A stretch of 36,350 nt of DNA from Micromonospora craterilacus. Lineage in GTDB: Bacteria > Actinomycetota > Actinomycetes > Mycobacteriales > Micromonosporaceae. The DNA is taken from positions 1-36,350 of the forward strand of contig NZ_POTY01000035.1 in the NCBI RefSeq assembly GCF_003236315.1. Reading direction: 5' to 3'. Below are positions 16,389 to 28,073 of the stretch, one piece after another (position 1 is the first letter of the stretch; each line of letters begins with the position of its first letter). The translations under genes were made by a program, and so were the position numbers. A model generated the notes under the pieces. That model worked only from the letters and a program-made list of their open reading frames with translations, was not told the DNA's origin and searched no databases.

Positions 16389-17795
16389 GTGGTGAGCCGG
16401 ATCGTGATCATCGGCGGGGGGCCGGCCGGCTACGAGGCGGCGTTGGTCGCCGCCCAGTTGGACGCCGACGTCAGCGTCGTGGAGGCCGACGGCGCCGGCG
16501 GGGCCTGCGTACTGTCCGACTGCGTACCGTCGAAGACGTTCATCGCCAGCTCGGAGGTGGTGACCGGGTACCGGGACACCGAGGTGTTCGGGGTGCACTC
16601 CGACGGCCTGGAAGCGGTCACCGTCGACGCCCGGGCGGTCCACGAGCGGGTCAAGCGGCTCGCCCTCGCGCAGTCCGCCGACATCCACGCCAAGCTGGTC
16701 AAGGCCGGGGTCACCTTCGTCTCCGGCCGGGCCCGGCTGGGCGAGGACACGCTCGGTCACACCCACCAGGTGATCGTCACGCCGGAGGGCGAGGAGGCGG
16801 CGTACTCGATCGGCGCCTCGACGGTGCTGATCGCCACCGGGGCCACCCCCCGCCAACTGCCCACCGCCGTCCCCGACGGGGAGCGCATCCTGACCTGGCG
16901 GCAGGTGTACGACCTGCCCGAGCTGCCGCAGCACCTGATCGTGGTCGGCTCCGGCGTGACCGGTGCCGAGTTCGCCAGCGCGTACCTCGCGATGGGCATC
17001 GAGGTGACCCTGGTCTCCAGCCGGGACCGGGTGATGCCGCACGAGGACGCCGACGCCGCACAGGCGATCGAGCGGGTCTTCCGCGCCCGGGGCATGAGCA
17101 TCCTGAACAACTCCCGCGCCGAGGGGGTACGCCGGACCGACAGCGGCGTGGAGGTCACGCTCGCCGACGGTCGCAAGGTGTACGGCTCGCACGCGCTGAT
17201 CGCGGTCGGCTCGATCCCGAACACCGCCGAGCTGGGGCTGGCCGAGTACGGCGTCGAGCTGGCCCGGGGCGGGTACGTGACGGTGGACCGGGTCTCCCGG
17301 ACCAACGTGCCCGGCGTCTACGCCGCCGGTGACTGCACCGGTGTGCTGCCGTTGGCCAGCGTCGCCGCCATGCAGGGCCGGATCGCCATGTGGCACGCGC
17401 TCGGCGAGGCGGTCCGGCCGCTGCGGCTGCGGACCGTCGCGGCGAACGTCTTCACCGACCCGGAGCTGGCCACGGTGGGCGTCTCGCAGGACGAGGTGGA
17501 CGCGGGCAAGGTGCCGGCCCGGCAGGTGATGCTGCCGCTGGCCGGCAACGCCCGGGCGAAGATGGACGAGGTGGCGGACGGTTTCGTCAAGTTGTTCTGC
17601 CGCCCCGCCAGCGGCCAGGTCATCGGCGGCGTGGTGGTCGCCCCCAAGGCCAGCGAGCTGATCCTTCCCATCACCATGGCGGTGGAGAACAACCTCACCG
17701 TCAACGAGCTGGCCCAGACCATCACCATCTACCCGAGCCTCTCCGGCTCGATCACCGAGGCCGCCCGCCAACTGATGCTCCACGAACTGGAGTAG
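16389..17795 (+). CDS. lpdA: NAD(P)H-quinone dehydrogenase LpdA (flavoprotein disulfide reductase family)
   Basis: A 468-residue FAD/NAD(P) two-dinucleotide-domain flavoprotein. The FAD motif GGGPAGYEA is at ~9-17, redox cysteines Cys40 and Cys45 lie in GGACVLSDCVPSK, the NAD(P) motif is VVGSGVTGAEFAS, and the second FAD motif is GVYAAGDCTG. The C-terminal His-containing motif of lipoamide dehydrogenase (HPT) is replaced by YPSLSGSITEAARQ. Together with the GGACVLxDCVPSKTFIAS signature, this matches the mycobacterial LpdA (Rv3303c) group, which reduces quinones rather than lipoamide. The start is one of two adjacent GTG codons (16389/16392), with GAGGGG ~7 bases upstream. The 3' end overlaps the DUF998 gene by 44 bases. 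Confidence 0.9.
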   Translation: MVSRIVIIGGGPAGYEAALVAAQLDADVSVVEADGAGGACVLSDCVPSKTFIASSEVVTGYRDTEVFGVHSDGLEAVTVDARAVHERVKRLALAQSADIHAKLVKAGVTFVSGRARLGEDTLGHTHQVIVTPEGEEAAYSIGASTVLIATGATPRQLPTAVPDGERILTWRQVYDLPELPQHLIVVGSGVTGAEFASAYLAMGIEVTLVSSRDRVMPHEDADAAQAIERVFRARGMSILNNSRAEGVRRTDSGVEVTLADGRKVYGSHALIAVGSIPNTAELGLAEYGVELARGGYVTVDRVSRTNVPGVYAAGDCTGVLPLASVAAMQGRIAMWHALGEAVRPLRLRTVAANVFTDPELATVGVSQDEVDAGKVPARQVMLPLAGNARAKMDEVADGFVKLFCRPASGQVIGGVVVAPKASELILPITMAVENNLTVNELAQTITIYPSLSGSITEAARQLMLHELE

Positions 17796-18501
17796 CCCCA
17801 CCCAACCTCTCGCCGATCATTGAGCTGTGCTGGCCGATCGGTGCCGTTTCGCGGCCGCTGTGGGGCTCCACAACTCCATGATCGCGGGGCTGGGAGAGGG
17901 CGGCGGCCAGGAGGGTGAGGAGGGCGATCTCGGTGAGGATCAGGGCGCGTTCGATGAGGCCGTAGAGGGCGCGCTCGCCGGGGTAGGCGGACCAGACCAT
18001 GACCCCGGCGAGGAGCAGGCTGGCCAGGGCCAGGGCACGTAGCCAACGGGCGGTGCGGGCGTCGGCGGGCAGTCGGGCGGCGAGCAGCCAGCCGGCGATC
18101 GGCAGGGCCACGAAGGCGACCACCGAGGCGTACCGGTGCACGTAGGCGGCGGTGTCCATGGCCGTGCCGGGCGGATTGGTGGGCACCAGCCCGGACAGCA
18201 GCAGCCCGCCGGCCCAGACCGCCAGCAGCCACTCGGCGGCCCGTCCTCGGCTCGCTGCCGGCCGTCCCCACCCGGCGGGCGGGCCGAGGCGGCGCAGGGC
18301 CGGGACGAGTACGGCGGAGGCCGCGGCGATCAGCAGCATCGCCACGTGGATGACGCCGCCGGAGTCGGAGACTGCGTAGTCGCTCACGGTCAGGCTCACC
18401 GGGTCGAGGTCTTCCACACCGGCGTGACCGATGACGGCGAGCAACGCCGCGAGGGCGATCCCACCAAGGGCCAGTACACCGTTGTTCCGGGTTCCAGGCA
18501 T
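17752..18501 (-). CDS. DUF998 family membrane protein
   Basis: A 249-residue integral membrane protein with about six hydrophobic helices: NNGVLALGGIALAALLAVIG, IHVAMLLIAAASAVLVPAL, AAEWLLAVWAGGLLLSGLVP, ASVVAFVALPIAGWLLAA, LRALALASLLLAGVMVW and LTEIALLTLLAAAL. The pattern and the conserved VSDYAVSDSGG and LVPTNPPG segments fit DUF998, whose function is unknown. The last ~44 residues (206-249) are hydrophilic. They are encoded first by the palindromic element at 17814-17884 and then antisense to the end of lpdA, so the tail looks like an acquired extension. Confidence 0.85.
   Translation of the reverse strand: MPGTRNNGVLALGGIALAALLAVIGHAGVEDLDPVSLTVSDYAVSDSGGVIHVAMLLIAAASAVLVPALRRLGPPAGWGRPAASRGRAAEWLLAVWAGGLLLSGLVPTNPPGTAMDTAAYVHRYASVVAFVALPIAGWLLAARLPADARTARWLRALALASLLLAGVMVWSAYPGERALYGLIERALILTEIALLTLLAAALSQPRDHGVVEPHSGRETAPIGQHSSMIGERLGGATPVRGASVGGRPR
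17814..17884. repeat. 71-bp imperfect palindromic element
   Basis: The arm CGATCATTGAGCTGTG (17814-17829) and the arm CCACAACTCCATGATCG (17868-17884) are imperfect inverted copies, matching at about 14 of 16 positions, around a GC-rich centre. From memory, the GATCATGGAGTTGTGG arm resembles palindromic intergenic elements in Micromonospora; unchecked. It lies just past the lpdA stop and inside the 3' end of the DUF998 gene. Confidence 0.6.
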
Positions 18502-18886
18502 GCCTCAGCGTCTCGCCGCGAGCACCCCAGGCGGATCCGGGACGAGCACCGAAATCGAACCCGGGGACCACCCCTACCGGTCATCGCCCGACGGCACGCG
18601 CCGACCCTGACGGCGGGTCCGGGATCACCGTAAGCGGTTCCAGGCCGCCGTGACCAGCGCCACCTCGCCCGGCCCGGTTCCGCGACCGTGGGTGGTGCCG
18701 TCGCGACCATGAGAGATCGAAGGCGGTTCCCGGCGGGCCGCAGTCGCCGGATCGCCGTCCGGCGGCGTACCGTTATCGGCGCGCGCCCGGCGCGCGTCGG
18801 GTCCCCCGTTCCTGACGCCCGGGCCGCCGTCGGGCCGCTGGCAGGTCCCGTGCCAGCGGCCCGACCCTAGTGCGCTACCGGCGGGG
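18502..18886. other. 385-base intergenic region, no gene seen
   Basis: Apart from the hairpin at 18829-18865 I see no convincing gene. A T-arm-like stretch near 18552-18562 does not extend into a tRNA. Short reading frames here lack normal actinomycete codon bias and a ribosome binding site. Confidence 0.5.
18829..18865 (-). terminator. 15-bp perfect hairpin downstream of the ABC exporter operon
   Basis: Positions 18829-18843 and 18851-18865 are perfect reverse complements (15 bp, 7-base loop). The element lies 22 bases past the stop of the last gene of the leftward marR-ABC-ABC operon. No U-tract follows, which is normal for actinomycete terminators. Confidence 0.75.
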
Positions 18887-20926
18887 TCACCCCGCGGTCG
18901 ACCCCGCCGGTAGCGCCACCGGGTCGTCCCCGCTGACCGCCTGATGGAACTGGGATTGGTAGAGCCGGTGGTACGCACCGTGCGCCGCGAGCAGTTCCTC
19001 GTGGGTGCCCTGCTCGACGATGCGGCCGTTCTCCATCATCAGGATCAGGTCGGCGTCGCGGATGGTGGAGAGCCGGTGCGCGATGACGAAGCTGGTCCGC
19101 TCCGACCGCAGGGCCGCCATCGCCCGCTGGAGCAGCACCTCGGTACGGGTGTCCACCGAGCTGGTCGCCTCGTCGAGAATCAGCAACGAGGGCTCGGCGA
19201 GGAACGCCCGGGCGATGGTGATGAGCTGTCGCTCGCCGGCGCTGACATTGCTCCCCTCCTCGTCGATCACCGTGTCGTAGCCGTCCGGCAGGCTGTGCAC
19301 GAACCGGTCCACGAAGGTGGCCCGGGCGGCGGCGAGGATCTCCTCCTCGGTGGCGTCGGGCCGCCCGTACGCGATGTTGTCGCGGATGGTGCCGCCGAAG
19401 AGCCAGGTGTCCTGGAGCACCATGCCGATCCGGCCGCGCAGGTCGTCACGGCGCATGGCGGTGATGTCCACCCCGTCCAGGGTGATCCGGCCGGCGTCCA
19501 GCTCGTAGAAGCGCATGATCAGGTTGACCAGGGTGGTCTTGCCCGCGCCGGTCGGCCCGACGATGGCCACGGTGTGACCGGGCTCGGCCACCAGTGACAG
19601 ATCCTCGATCAGCGGCTTCTCCGGGGTGTACCGGAAGGAGACGTGCTCGAACTCGACCCGGCCGTGCGGGTCGGTCACGCGGGCCGGCGCGACCGGGTCC
19701 GGGGTCTGTTCCTCGGCGTCGAGCACCGCGAAGACCCGTTCCGCCGAGGCCACCCCGGACTGGAGCAGGTTGGCCATCGAGGCGACCTGGGTGAGCGGCT
19801 GGGTGAACTGCCGGGAGTACTGGATGAACGCCTGCACGTCGCCCAGGCTCATCGTCCCCGACGCCACCCGGAGCCCGCCGACCACCGCGATCGCCACGTA
19901 GCTGAGATTTCCGATGAAGAACATCGCCGGCATGATGATCCCGGAGATGAACTGGGCACCGAAGCTGGCCTGGAACAGCTCCTCGTTCTTGGCGTGGAAG
20001 GCCGCCTCCACCTCGCGCTGCCGGCCGAAGACCTTGACCAGTTCGTGGCCGGTGAACGCCTCCTCGATCTGGCCGTTCAGCTCGCCGGTGTGGGCCCACT
20101 GGGCGATGAACTTGCGCTGCGACCGCTTGGCGATCTGACCGGTCACCACCACCGACAGCGGCACCGCGACCAGCGCCACCAGGGCGAGCAGCGGCGAGAT
20201 CCAGAACATCATGCCGAGTACGCCGACCACGGTGAGCAGCGAGGTGAGCAGCTGGCTCAGCGTCTGCTGGAGGCTCTGCGAGATGTTGTCGATGTCGTTG
20301 GTGACCCGGCTGAGCAGCTCACCGCGGGGCTGCCGGTCGAAGTAGGGCAGCGGCAGCCGGTTGAGCTTGTCCTCCACGTCGGCGCGCAGCTTGAGCACGG
20401 TCCGCTGGACCACCCCGTTGAGCAGCCAGCCCTGCCACCACATCAGCAGGCTGGCCGCCAGGTAGAGGCCCAACGCCAGCAGCAGCACCCGGCCCAGCGC
20501 CGCGAAGTCGATGCCCACCCCGGGCATCACGTCCATCCGGGCGAGCATGTCGGCGAAGTTGTCGTTGCCGGCTGCCCGGGCCGCGTTCACGGCCTGCTCG
20601 GTGCTGCTGCCCGCCGGCAGTTGCCGACCGATCACCCCGGTGAAAATCAGGTCGGTGGCATGCCCGAGCACCTTCGGCCCGATCACGCTGAGCCCGACGC
20701 TGACCAGCGCGAGCGCGATGACCGCGACGAGGTGCAGGCGCTGTGAGCGGAGCCGGCCCAGCAGGCGCCGGGCGCTCGGCCCGAAGTTCATCGAGCGTTC
20801 GGCGGGCATCCCCGCGCCCATGAACGGGCCGCCGCGCTGTCCGCCGGGTGGCAGCCGCTTCGGCGTCCGCCCGTCGGCGGACGGCTGCTGCGGAGGTACG
20901 CCCCGCACTCGCTCCCGCTCGCTCAT
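18887..20926 (-). CDS. ABC exporter half-transporter, subunit with the catalytic Walker B
   Basis: A 679-residue fused membrane/ATPase half-transporter of the multidrug-exporter type. The N-terminal ~70 residues are hydrophilic. Six membrane helices follow (~70-390), with an insertion rich in Ala/Asn/Asp after helix 1. The nucleotide-binding domain has Walker [10 protein letters not shown], a Q-loop ([10 protein letters not shown]), Walker [10 protein letters not shown] with catalytic Glu, and a canonical H-loop (IAHRLST). The signature motif is NVSAGERQ instead of LSGGQ. This complements the degenerate partner encoded just upstream, so the two should form a heterodimer. The ATG at 20926 overlaps the partner's stop as ATGA. 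The substrate is unknown. Confidence 0.92.
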   Translation of the reverse strand: MSERERVRGVPPQQPSADGRTPKRLPPGGQRGGPFMGAGMPAERSMNFGPSARRLLGRLRSQRLHLVAVIALALVSVGLSVIGPKVLGHATDLIFTGVIGRQLPAGSSTEQAVNAARAAGNDNFADMLARMDVMPGVGIDFAALGRVLLLALGLYLAASLLMWWQGWLLNGVVQRTVLKLRADVEDKLNRLPLPYFDRQPRGELLSRVTNDIDNISQSLQQTLSQLLTSLLTVVGVLGMMFWISPLLALVALVAVPLSVVVTGQIAKRSQRKFIAQWAHTGELNGQIEEAFTGHELVKVFGRQREVEAAFHAKNEELFQASFGAQFISGIIMPAMFFIGNLSYVAIAVVGGLRVASGTMSLGDVQAFIQYSRQFTQPLTQVASMANLLQSGVASAERVFAVLDAEEQTPDPVAPARVTDPHGRVEFEHVSFRYTPEKPLIEDLSLVAEPGHTVAIVGPTGAGKTTLVNLIMRFYELDAGRITLDGVDITAMRRDDLRGRIGMVLQDTWLFGGTIRDNIAYGRPDATEEEILAAARATFVDRFVHSLPDGYDTVIDEEGSNVSAGERQLITIARAFLAEPSLLILDEATSSVDTRTEVLLQRAMAALRSERTSFVIAHRLSTIRDADLILMMENGRIVEQGTHEELLAAHGAYHRLYQSQFHQAVSGDDPVALPAGSTAG

Positions 20927-22656
20927 GCCGGCACCTGCGCGGTCTGCTGGGACGCCACGATCTCCGCGTACGTCGGGCAGGTCTGTAGCAGGTCCTCGTG
21001 TCGGCCCATCCCGACCACGCCCCCGTCCTCCAACACGATGATCTGGTCGGCATCGACGATCGTGGAGACCCGCTGGGCGACGATCACCACCGCGGCCTCG
21101 GCGGTGATCGGCCGCAGGGCCGCCCGCAGCCGCGCGTCGGTACCGAGGTCGAGCGCGGAGAACGAGTCGTCGAAGAGGTAGATCTCCGGCTGCCGGACCA
21201 GGGCCCGGGCGATCGCCAGCCGCTGCCGCTGCCCGCCGGAGACGTTCGTGCCGCCCTGCGCGATCGGCGCGTCCAGTCCGTCTGGCATGGCCTCGACGAA
21301 GTCCCGGGCCTGGGCGATCTCCAGCGCCGTCCAGAGTTCGTCGTCGGTGGCGTCCGGGTTGCCGTAGCGCAGGTTGCTCGCCACCGTGCCGGTGAACAGG
21401 TACGGCTTCTGCGGAACCAGCCCGATCCGGCGCCACAGCTGGTCCGGTGCGAGTTCCCGGACGTCGACCCCGTCGACCAGCACCGCGCCGGCGGTCACGT
21501 CGACCAGCCGGGGGATCAGGGAGAGCAGGGTGGTCTTACCCGCGCCTGTGCTGCCGATGACCGCCGTGGTGGTCCCCGGCGTCACCTGGAACGAGACGTC
21601 CCGCAGCACCGGCTCGGCAGCGCCCGGGTACTGGAAGCGCACGTTCCGCAGCTCCAGATGGGCGTGGGCCGGTGTCTCGGCGACCGGGTTCGCGGCGGGC
21701 ACCACCGAGGACTCGGTGTCGAGCACCTCCTCGATCCGCTCGGCGCAGACCGCCGCGCGAGGCACCATCATCAGCATGAAGGTGGCCATCATGACGGCCA
21801 TCAGGATCTGCATCAGGTACTGCAGGAAGGCGGTGAGCGCGCCGATCTGGATCGCCCCGGCGTCCACCCGCTGCGCGCCGAACCAGAGCACCGCCACGCT
21901 GGAGACGTTGAGCACCAGCATCACCACGGGGAAGATCAACGCCATCAGCCGGCCGGTTCGCAGTGCGGTCGCGGTCAGCTCGGCGTTCGCGGTGCCGAAA
22001 CGGCGCGTCTCGTACGGCTCCCGGACGAACGCCCGGACCACCCGGATTCCGGTGATCTGCTCTCGCAGCACCCGGTTGACCGTGTCGATCCGGGTCTGCA
22101 TGAGCCGGAAGCCGGGCACCATCCGGCGGATGATCAGAGCCAGCGCGATCGCCAGCACCGGTACGCAGACCAGCATCAGCCAGGAGAGCCCGACGTCCTC
22201 CCGGAGCGCCATCGCCACGCCACCGACGCTCATGATCGGGGCGGCGACCAGCATGGTGCAGCTCATCAGCACGAGCATCTGCACCTGTTGCACGTCGTTG
22301 GTGTTCCGGGTGATCAGCGACGGGGCGCCGAAGCGGGCGACCTCCCGGGCCGAGAAGCGGTTGACGTGCCCGAAGACCGTCGCCCGCACGTCCCGGCCGA
22401 AGCCCATGGCTATCCGCGCGCCGAGGTATACCGCCATGATCGAACAGACGATCTGCACCACGCTCACCGCGAGCATCCACCCGCCGGTACGCACGATGTA
22501 GTCGGTGTCGCCCCGGGCGACGCCGAGGTCGATGATGTCGGCGTTGAGGCTCGGCAGGTAGAGCGAGGCCATCGTGCCGACGAACTGGAGCAGCACCACG
22601 GCGGCCAGCGGCCGGTGGTAGGGCCGCAGACCGCTGCGCAGCAGCCGGATCAACAC
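20923..22656 (-). CDS. ABC exporter half-transporter, subunit with degenerate ATPase site
   Basis: A 577-residue half-transporter with six membrane helices (~15-310) and a C-terminal nucleotide-binding domain. Walker A (GSTGAGKTT) and the signature NVSGGQRQ are canonical. Walker B reads YLFDDSFS, with Asp replacing the catalytic Glu, and the H-loop reads VAQRVST, with Gln for His. These are the hallmarks of the degenerate-site partner in heterodimeric exporters such as TM287/288 or BmrCD. The GTG at 22656 overlaps the end of marR by 7 bases; the end overlaps the next gene by 4 bases. All three genes should be translated in a coupled manner. A drug or lipid export role is inferred from the family. 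Confidence 0.93.
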   Translation of the reverse strand: MLIRLLRSGLRPYHRPLAAVVLLQFVGTMASLYLPSLNADIIDLGVARGDTDYIVRTGGWMLAVSVVQIVCSIMAVYLGARIAMGFGRDVRATVFGHVNRFSAREVARFGAPSLITRNTNDVQQVQMLVLMSCTMLVAAPIMSVGGVAMALREDVGLSWLMLVCVPVLAIALALIIRRMVPGFRLMQTRIDTVNRVLREQITGIRVVRAFVREPYETRRFGTANAELTATALRTGRLMALIFPVVMLVLNVSSVAVLWFGAQRVDAGAIQIGALTAFLQYLMQILMAVMMATFMLMMVPRAAVCAERIEEVLDTESSVVPAANPVAETPAHAHLELRNVRFQYPGAAEPVLRDVSFQVTPGTTTAVIGSTGAGKTTLLSLIPRLVDVTAGAVLVDGVDVRELAPDQLWRRIGLVPQKPYLFTGTVASNLRYGNPDATDDELWTALEIAQARDFVEAMPDGLDAPIAQGGTNVSGGQRQRLAIARALVRQPEIYLFDDSFSALDLGTDARLRAALRPITAEAAVVIVAQRVSTIVDADQIIVLEDGGVVGMGRHEDLLQTCPTYAEIVASQQTAQVPA

Positions 22657-23117
22657 TTCGGGCCTCCCGTCATCGTGCCGGGGTCCTCGCCGCTGCCGAT
22701 GACCTCGAGCAGGAACCGCCGGACGATGGCTGCCTTGGCCGGGTCGGCGTCGACCGAGGTGAGCGGACGTCGGGACTGGATCGCGGCGGTGAGCGCGTCG
22801 ACCCGGGCCCGCCCGGCCGGGGTCAGCGCGAGCTTGACGCTGCGCCGGTCGTGGTCGTCGCGCTGCCGCTCCACCAGGCCGTCGCGTTCGAGGGTGTCGA
22901 CGATGCCGGTGAGGGTGGCCGGGCGGACGAAGCACAGCTCGGCCACCGCCCGGTGCGGCAGCTCGCCGTGCTGGGCGAGGGCCATCAGGGTGACCATCCC
23001 GGACTGGGTGAGGCCGTGTTCGTCAGCGAGGTAGCGATTCCACCGCTGGCTGGTGAGGTGCCCGGCGACCACCAGCAGCCGGCCGAGTGGCACGTCTCCC
23101 AGCTGGATCAGACTCAT
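22650..23117 (-). CDS. MarR-family transcriptional regulator of the ABC exporter
   Basis: A 155-residue winged-helix regulator. The DNA-binding region is recognisable as LTQSGMVTLMALAQHGELPHRAVAELCFVRPATLTGIVDTLERDGLVERQRDDHDRRSVKLALT in consecutive pieces, with the wing DDHDRRSVKL. It is the first gene of the exporter operon and overlaps the first ABC gene, so it very probably represses its own operon and is released by an exported compound. The start is ATG 23117, 7 bases after a -10 element; an in-frame start at 23153 would lie upstream of the promoter. Confidence 0.92.
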   Translation of the reverse strand: MSLIQLGDVPLGRLLVVAGHLTSQRWNRYLADEHGLTQSGMVTLMALAQHGELPHRAVAELCFVRPATLTGIVDTLERDGLVERQRDDHDRRSVKLALTPAGRARVDALTAAIQSRRPLTSVDADPAKAAIVRRFLLEVIGSGEDPGTMTGGPKC

Positions 23118-23124
23118 GGCCCGC

Positions 23125-23153
23125 AGATTAGCTCCCTGATAGTCAGGGGCCAA
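23125..23153 (-). promoter_or_regulatory. marR operon promoter with perfect dyad operator
   Basis: On the minus strand a -35 TTGGCC (23148-23153), a 17-base spacer and a -10 TAATCT (23125-23130) precede the ATG by 7 bases. The spacer contains CCCTGA-N3-TCAGGG (23134-23148), a perfect 6+6 dyad of the size MarR proteins bind. Binding there would block RNA polymerase. Confidence 0.7.
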
Positions 23154-23207
23154 ACGAATTTGCCGCGGCAGTGGCGACGAACACGATCCGTACCGTCGGC
23201 GCGGGCC

Positions 23208-25331
<2,124 letters not shown>

Positions 25332-25339
25332 TCAGTCCA

Positions 25340-25366
25340 GCTAAAGATTCTTGGGATGGTTAAGCT
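25340..25366. promoter_or_regulatory. Candidate LysG operator and regulator promoter
   Basis: GCTAAAG (25340-25346) and GTTAAGC (25359-25365) form an imperfect dyad (5 of 7) between the divergent exporter and regulator genes. TAAGCT (25361-25366) lies 7 bases before a GTG at 25374 and would be the regulator's own leaderless -10, so binding at the dyad would cover that promoter. Confidence 0.4.
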
Positions 25367-25373
25367 CAGCTTC

Positions 25374-26270
25374 GTGAGTGGCCTGGACTCGACCCAGCTC
25401 CGTACGCTCGCGGCGGTCGTCACCGAGGGCAGCTTCGAGGCGGCGGCGCGCCTGCTGCACGTGACCCCGTCGGCGGTCAGCCAACGGATCAAGGCGCTGG
25501 AGGAGGCCGTCGGGCAGGTGCTCGTCCGCCGCCACCGGCCCTGCGACGCCACCGAGGCGGGCCGCCCGCTGCTCCGCCTCGCCGGCCAGCTCGCGCTGCT
25601 CGAACGGGAGGCGCTGGCCGACGCGCGCGGCCCGCTCGGCGGCGACCGTGGTCGTACCCGGGTCGCCGTCGTGGTCAACGCCGACTCGCTCGCCACCTGG
25701 TTTCCCGCGGCGCTGGCCCGGCTGCCGGCCCAGCCGGAACTCTCCTTCGACATCCGCCAGGACGACCAGGACCACAGTGCTGAGCTGCTGCGCGCCGGCG
25801 CGGTGACGGCCGCGGTGACCGCGCAGCGGGAGGCGGTGCAGGGCTGCCGGGTGCGACGCCTCGGCGCGATGCGCTACCGGGCGTTGGCCGCACCGCCGGT
25901 GGTGGACCGGTGGTTCGCCGGCGGGCTCACCCGTCAGGCGCTCGCCGCCGCGCCGGTGGTGGTCTTCGACCGCAAGGACCGTGTGCAGCACCGGTTCCTG
26001 CGTACGGTGACCGGGCGGGCCCTGGACCCGCCCGTGCACTACGTGCCGTCGGTGCCGGCGTTCAGCGCGGCGATCCGGCTCGGCCTGGGCTGGGGGCTGG
26101 TGCCGGAGCAGATCGCCGCCGGCGACCTGGCCGACGGGCACTGCGTGGACATCGCGCCCGGTCGGACCGTGGACATCCCGCTGTACTGGCAGCACTGGCG
26201 ACTCGACTCGCAGGTGCTGACCGCGCTCACCGCCGCCGTCTGCGCGGTCGCCGCCGACGCCCTCCGCTAG
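25374..26270 (+). CDS. LysR-family regulator, LysG/ArgP type
   Basis: A 298-residue LysR-type regulator. The N-terminal helix-turn-helix is LDSTQLRTLAAVVTEGSFEAAARLLHVTPSAVSQRIKALEEAVGQVLVRR in pieces, and the C-terminal effector domain has the ArgP/LysG-type segments LARLPAQPELSFDIRQDDQDH and GLGWGLVPEQ. It should activate the divergent LysE-type exporter in response to lysine or arginine. The GTG at 25374 is chosen because TAAGCT sits 7 bases upstream; an in-frame ATG at 25356 (6 more residues) lies before that element and has no ribosome binding site. Confidence 0.92.
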   Translation: MSGLDSTQLRTLAAVVTEGSFEAAARLLHVTPSAVSQRIKALEEAVGQVLVRRHRPCDATEAGRPLLRLAGQLALLEREALADARGPLGGDRGRTRVAVVVNADSLATWFPAALARLPAQPELSFDIRQDDQDHSAELLRAGAVTAAVTAQREAVQGCRVRRLGAMRYRALAAPPVVDRWFAGGLTRQALAAAPVVVFDRKDRVQHRFLRTVTGRALDPPVHYVPSVPAFSAAIRLGLGWGLVPEQIAAGDLADGHCVDIAPGRTVDIPLYWQHWRLDSQVLTALTAAVCAVAADALR

Positions 26271-26279
26271 CCGAACACC

Positions 26280-28031
26280 TCAGGCGATGGTGCAGATGGC
26301 GGCGCCGGCGGTGATGACCGCGCCGACCCCGGCCGCCAGGCCGCTGACCGTGCCCGCCTTGTGGGCGTGCAGCGGCTGCTCCATCTTCATCGCCTCCAGC
26401 ACCACGACCAGGTCACCCTCGGCGACGGTGTCCCCGTCGGCGACCGCGATCTTGACGATGGTGCCCTGCATCGGGGAGGTGAGCGCGTCGCCGCTGGCCG
26501 CCGCGCCGGCGGTGGCGCCACCGCCCCGGCGGGTCGGCTTCTTGGCGGCGGGTGCGGCGGTGCTCGTACCGGCGCCGAGGCCGGCGGGGAGGGTGACCTC
26601 CAGCCGCTTGCCGCCCACCTCGACCACGACGGTGTCGCGCTCGGCCGGACCCGCGACGGCACCCGCGGCGGCGGTGAACGGCGGCACGGTGTTGTCGAAC
26701 TCGGTCTCGATCCAGCGGGTGTGCACGGTGAACGGCTCGGCGGTGAACGCGGGGTCGCGGACCACCAGACGGTGGAACGGCAGCGCGGTGGCCATCCCCT
26801 CGACCACCATCTCGTCCAGCGCCCGGCGGGCCCGCTCCAGCGCCTCGGTGCGGGTCTCGCCGGTGACGATCACCTTGGCCAGCAGCGAGTCGAAGTTGCC
26901 GCCGATCACGTCGCCGGCCGAGATGCCGGTGTCCACCCGCACGCCGGGGCCGGTGGGCAGCCGCAGCGCGGTGACCGTGCCCGGGGCGGGCAGGAAATTG
27001 CGGCCCGGGTCCTCGCCGTTGATCCGGAACTCGATCGAGTGCCCGCGCGGCGTCGGGTCCTCGATGTACCGCAGCTTCTCGCCGTCGGCGATCCGGAACT
27101 GCTCGCGTACCAGGTCGAGGCCGGCGGTCTCCTCGGTGACCGGGTGCTCCACCTGGAGCCGGGTGTTGACCTCCAGGAAGGAGATGGTGCCGTCGTTGCC
27201 GACCAGGTATTCGACCGTGCCGGCACCGTGGTAGCCGGCCTCCCGGCAGATCGCCTTGGCGCTGTCGTGGATCTGGGCGCGCTGCTCGGCGGTGAGGAAC
27301 GGTGCCGGTGCCTCCTCGACCAGCTTCTGGTGCCGGCGCTGCAACGAGCAGTCCCGGGTGCCCACCACGATCACGTTGCCGTGCTGGTCGGCCAGGACCT
27401 GCGCCTCGACGTGGCGGGGCCGGTCCAGGTACCGCTCGACGAAGCACTCGCCCCGGCCGAACGCGGCGACCGCCTCGCGGGTGGCCGACTCGAACAGCTG
27501 CGGGATCTCCTCCATCGTGCGGGCCACCTTCAGGCCGCGCCCGCCGCCGCCGAAGGCGGCCTTGATGGCCACCGGCAGGCCGTGGTCGACGGCGAAGGCC
27601 ATCACCTCGTCCGGGCTGCCGACCGGGTCGGGGGTGCCGGGGACCAGCGGGGCGCCGGCACGCTGGGCGATGTGCCGCGCGGTGACCTTGTCGCCGAGGT
27701 CCCGGATCGCCTGCGGGGTGGGGCCGATCCAGGTCAGCCCGGCGTCGATGACCGCCTGGGCGAAGTCGGCGTTCTCGGCGAGGAAGCCGTACCCGGGGTG
27801 CACGGCGTCGGCACCGGCCCGGGCGGCGACGTCGATCAGCTTGTCGATGCGCAGGTACGTGTCGGCCGCGGTGTCACCGCCGAGGGCGTACGCTTCGTCG
27901 GCGAGCGTGGCGTGCAGGGCATCCCGGTCGGAGTGTGCGTACACCGCGACGCTGCCCAGGCCGGCGTCCTGGCAGGCGCGGATCACCCGGACGGCGATCT
28001 CGCCCCGGTTGGCGATGAGTACCTTGCGCAC
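26280..28031 (-). CDS. Acyl-CoA carboxylase alpha subunit (biotin carboxylase + biotin carrier)
   Basis: A 583-residue fusion of biotin carboxylase and BCCP domains, the alpha subunit of actinobacterial acetyl-/propionyl-CoA carboxylases. It carboxylates its own biotin with ATP and bicarbonate; a separate beta subunit transfers the carboxyl to acyl-CoA. Motifs include [14 protein letters not shown] (start), [25 protein letters not shown] (ATP loop), [16 protein letters not shown], and the biotinylation site EAMKM with Lys ~549. The start is the GTG at 28031 with GGGAGGAG upstream. No beta subunit is in the window; a small epsilon subunit gene lies at 35.1 kb. With the methylmalonyl-CoA mutase it could take part in propionyl-CoA metabolism. 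Confidence 0.95.
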   Translation of the reverse strand: MRKVLIANRGEIAVRVIRACQDAGLGSVAVYAHSDRDALHATLADEAYALGGDTAADTYLRIDKLIDVAARAGADAVHPGYGFLAENADFAQAVIDAGLTWIGPTPQAIRDLGDKVTARHIAQRAGAPLVPGTPDPVGSPDEVMAFAVDHGLPVAIKAAFGGGGRGLKVARTMEEIPQLFESATREAVAAFGRGECFVERYLDRPRHVEAQVLADQHGNVIVVGTRDCSLQRRHQKLVEEAPAPFLTAEQRAQIHDSAKAICREAGYHGAGTVEYLVGNDGTISFLEVNTRLQVEHPVTEETAGLDLVREQFRIADGEKLRYIEDPTPRGHSIEFRINGEDPGRNFLPAPGTVTALRLPTGPGVRVDTGISAGDVIGGNFDSLLAKVIVTGETRTEALERARRALDEMVVEGMATALPFHRLVVRDPAFTAEPFTVHTRWIETEFDNTVPPFTAAAGAVAGPAERDTVVVEVGGKRLEVTLPAGLGAGTSTAAPAAKKPTRRGGGATAGAAASGDALTSPMQGTIVKIAVADGDTVAEGDLVVVLEAMKMEQPLHAHKAGTVSGLAAGVGAVITAGAAICTIA

Positions 28032-28042
28032 CTTGGTGACTC

Positions 28043-28073
28043 CTCCCGGCGGGTTACTGACCGGGAGTTTATA
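28043..28073 (-). promoter_or_regulatory. Promoter and 7-bp dyad upstream of the carboxylase gene
   Basis: On the minus strand TATAAA (28068-28073) is a good -10. Directly after it comes CTCCCGG, and 11 bases later CCGGGAG (arms 28061-28067 and 28043-28049), the second arm overlapping the ribosome binding site. The dyad could be an operator at the transcription start or an RNA hairpin that hides the ribosome binding site. Confidence 0.5.

Noticed and set aside
16366..16395. Nine-codon frame GTG...TGA overlapping the lpdA start
   Set aside because: Too short to judge, no conserved feature, and lpdA has its own ribosome binding site; could be chance.
18545..18575. tRNA-like T-arm (GGTTCGATT on the minus strand)
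   Set aside because: The flanking stem does not pair and no anticodon arm or acceptor stem can be assembled around it.
18688..18870. 60-residue plus-strand reading frame in the intergenic gap
   Set aside because: No ribosome binding site, Arg/Pro/Ala-rich shadow-type composition, and it runs into the terminator hairpin.
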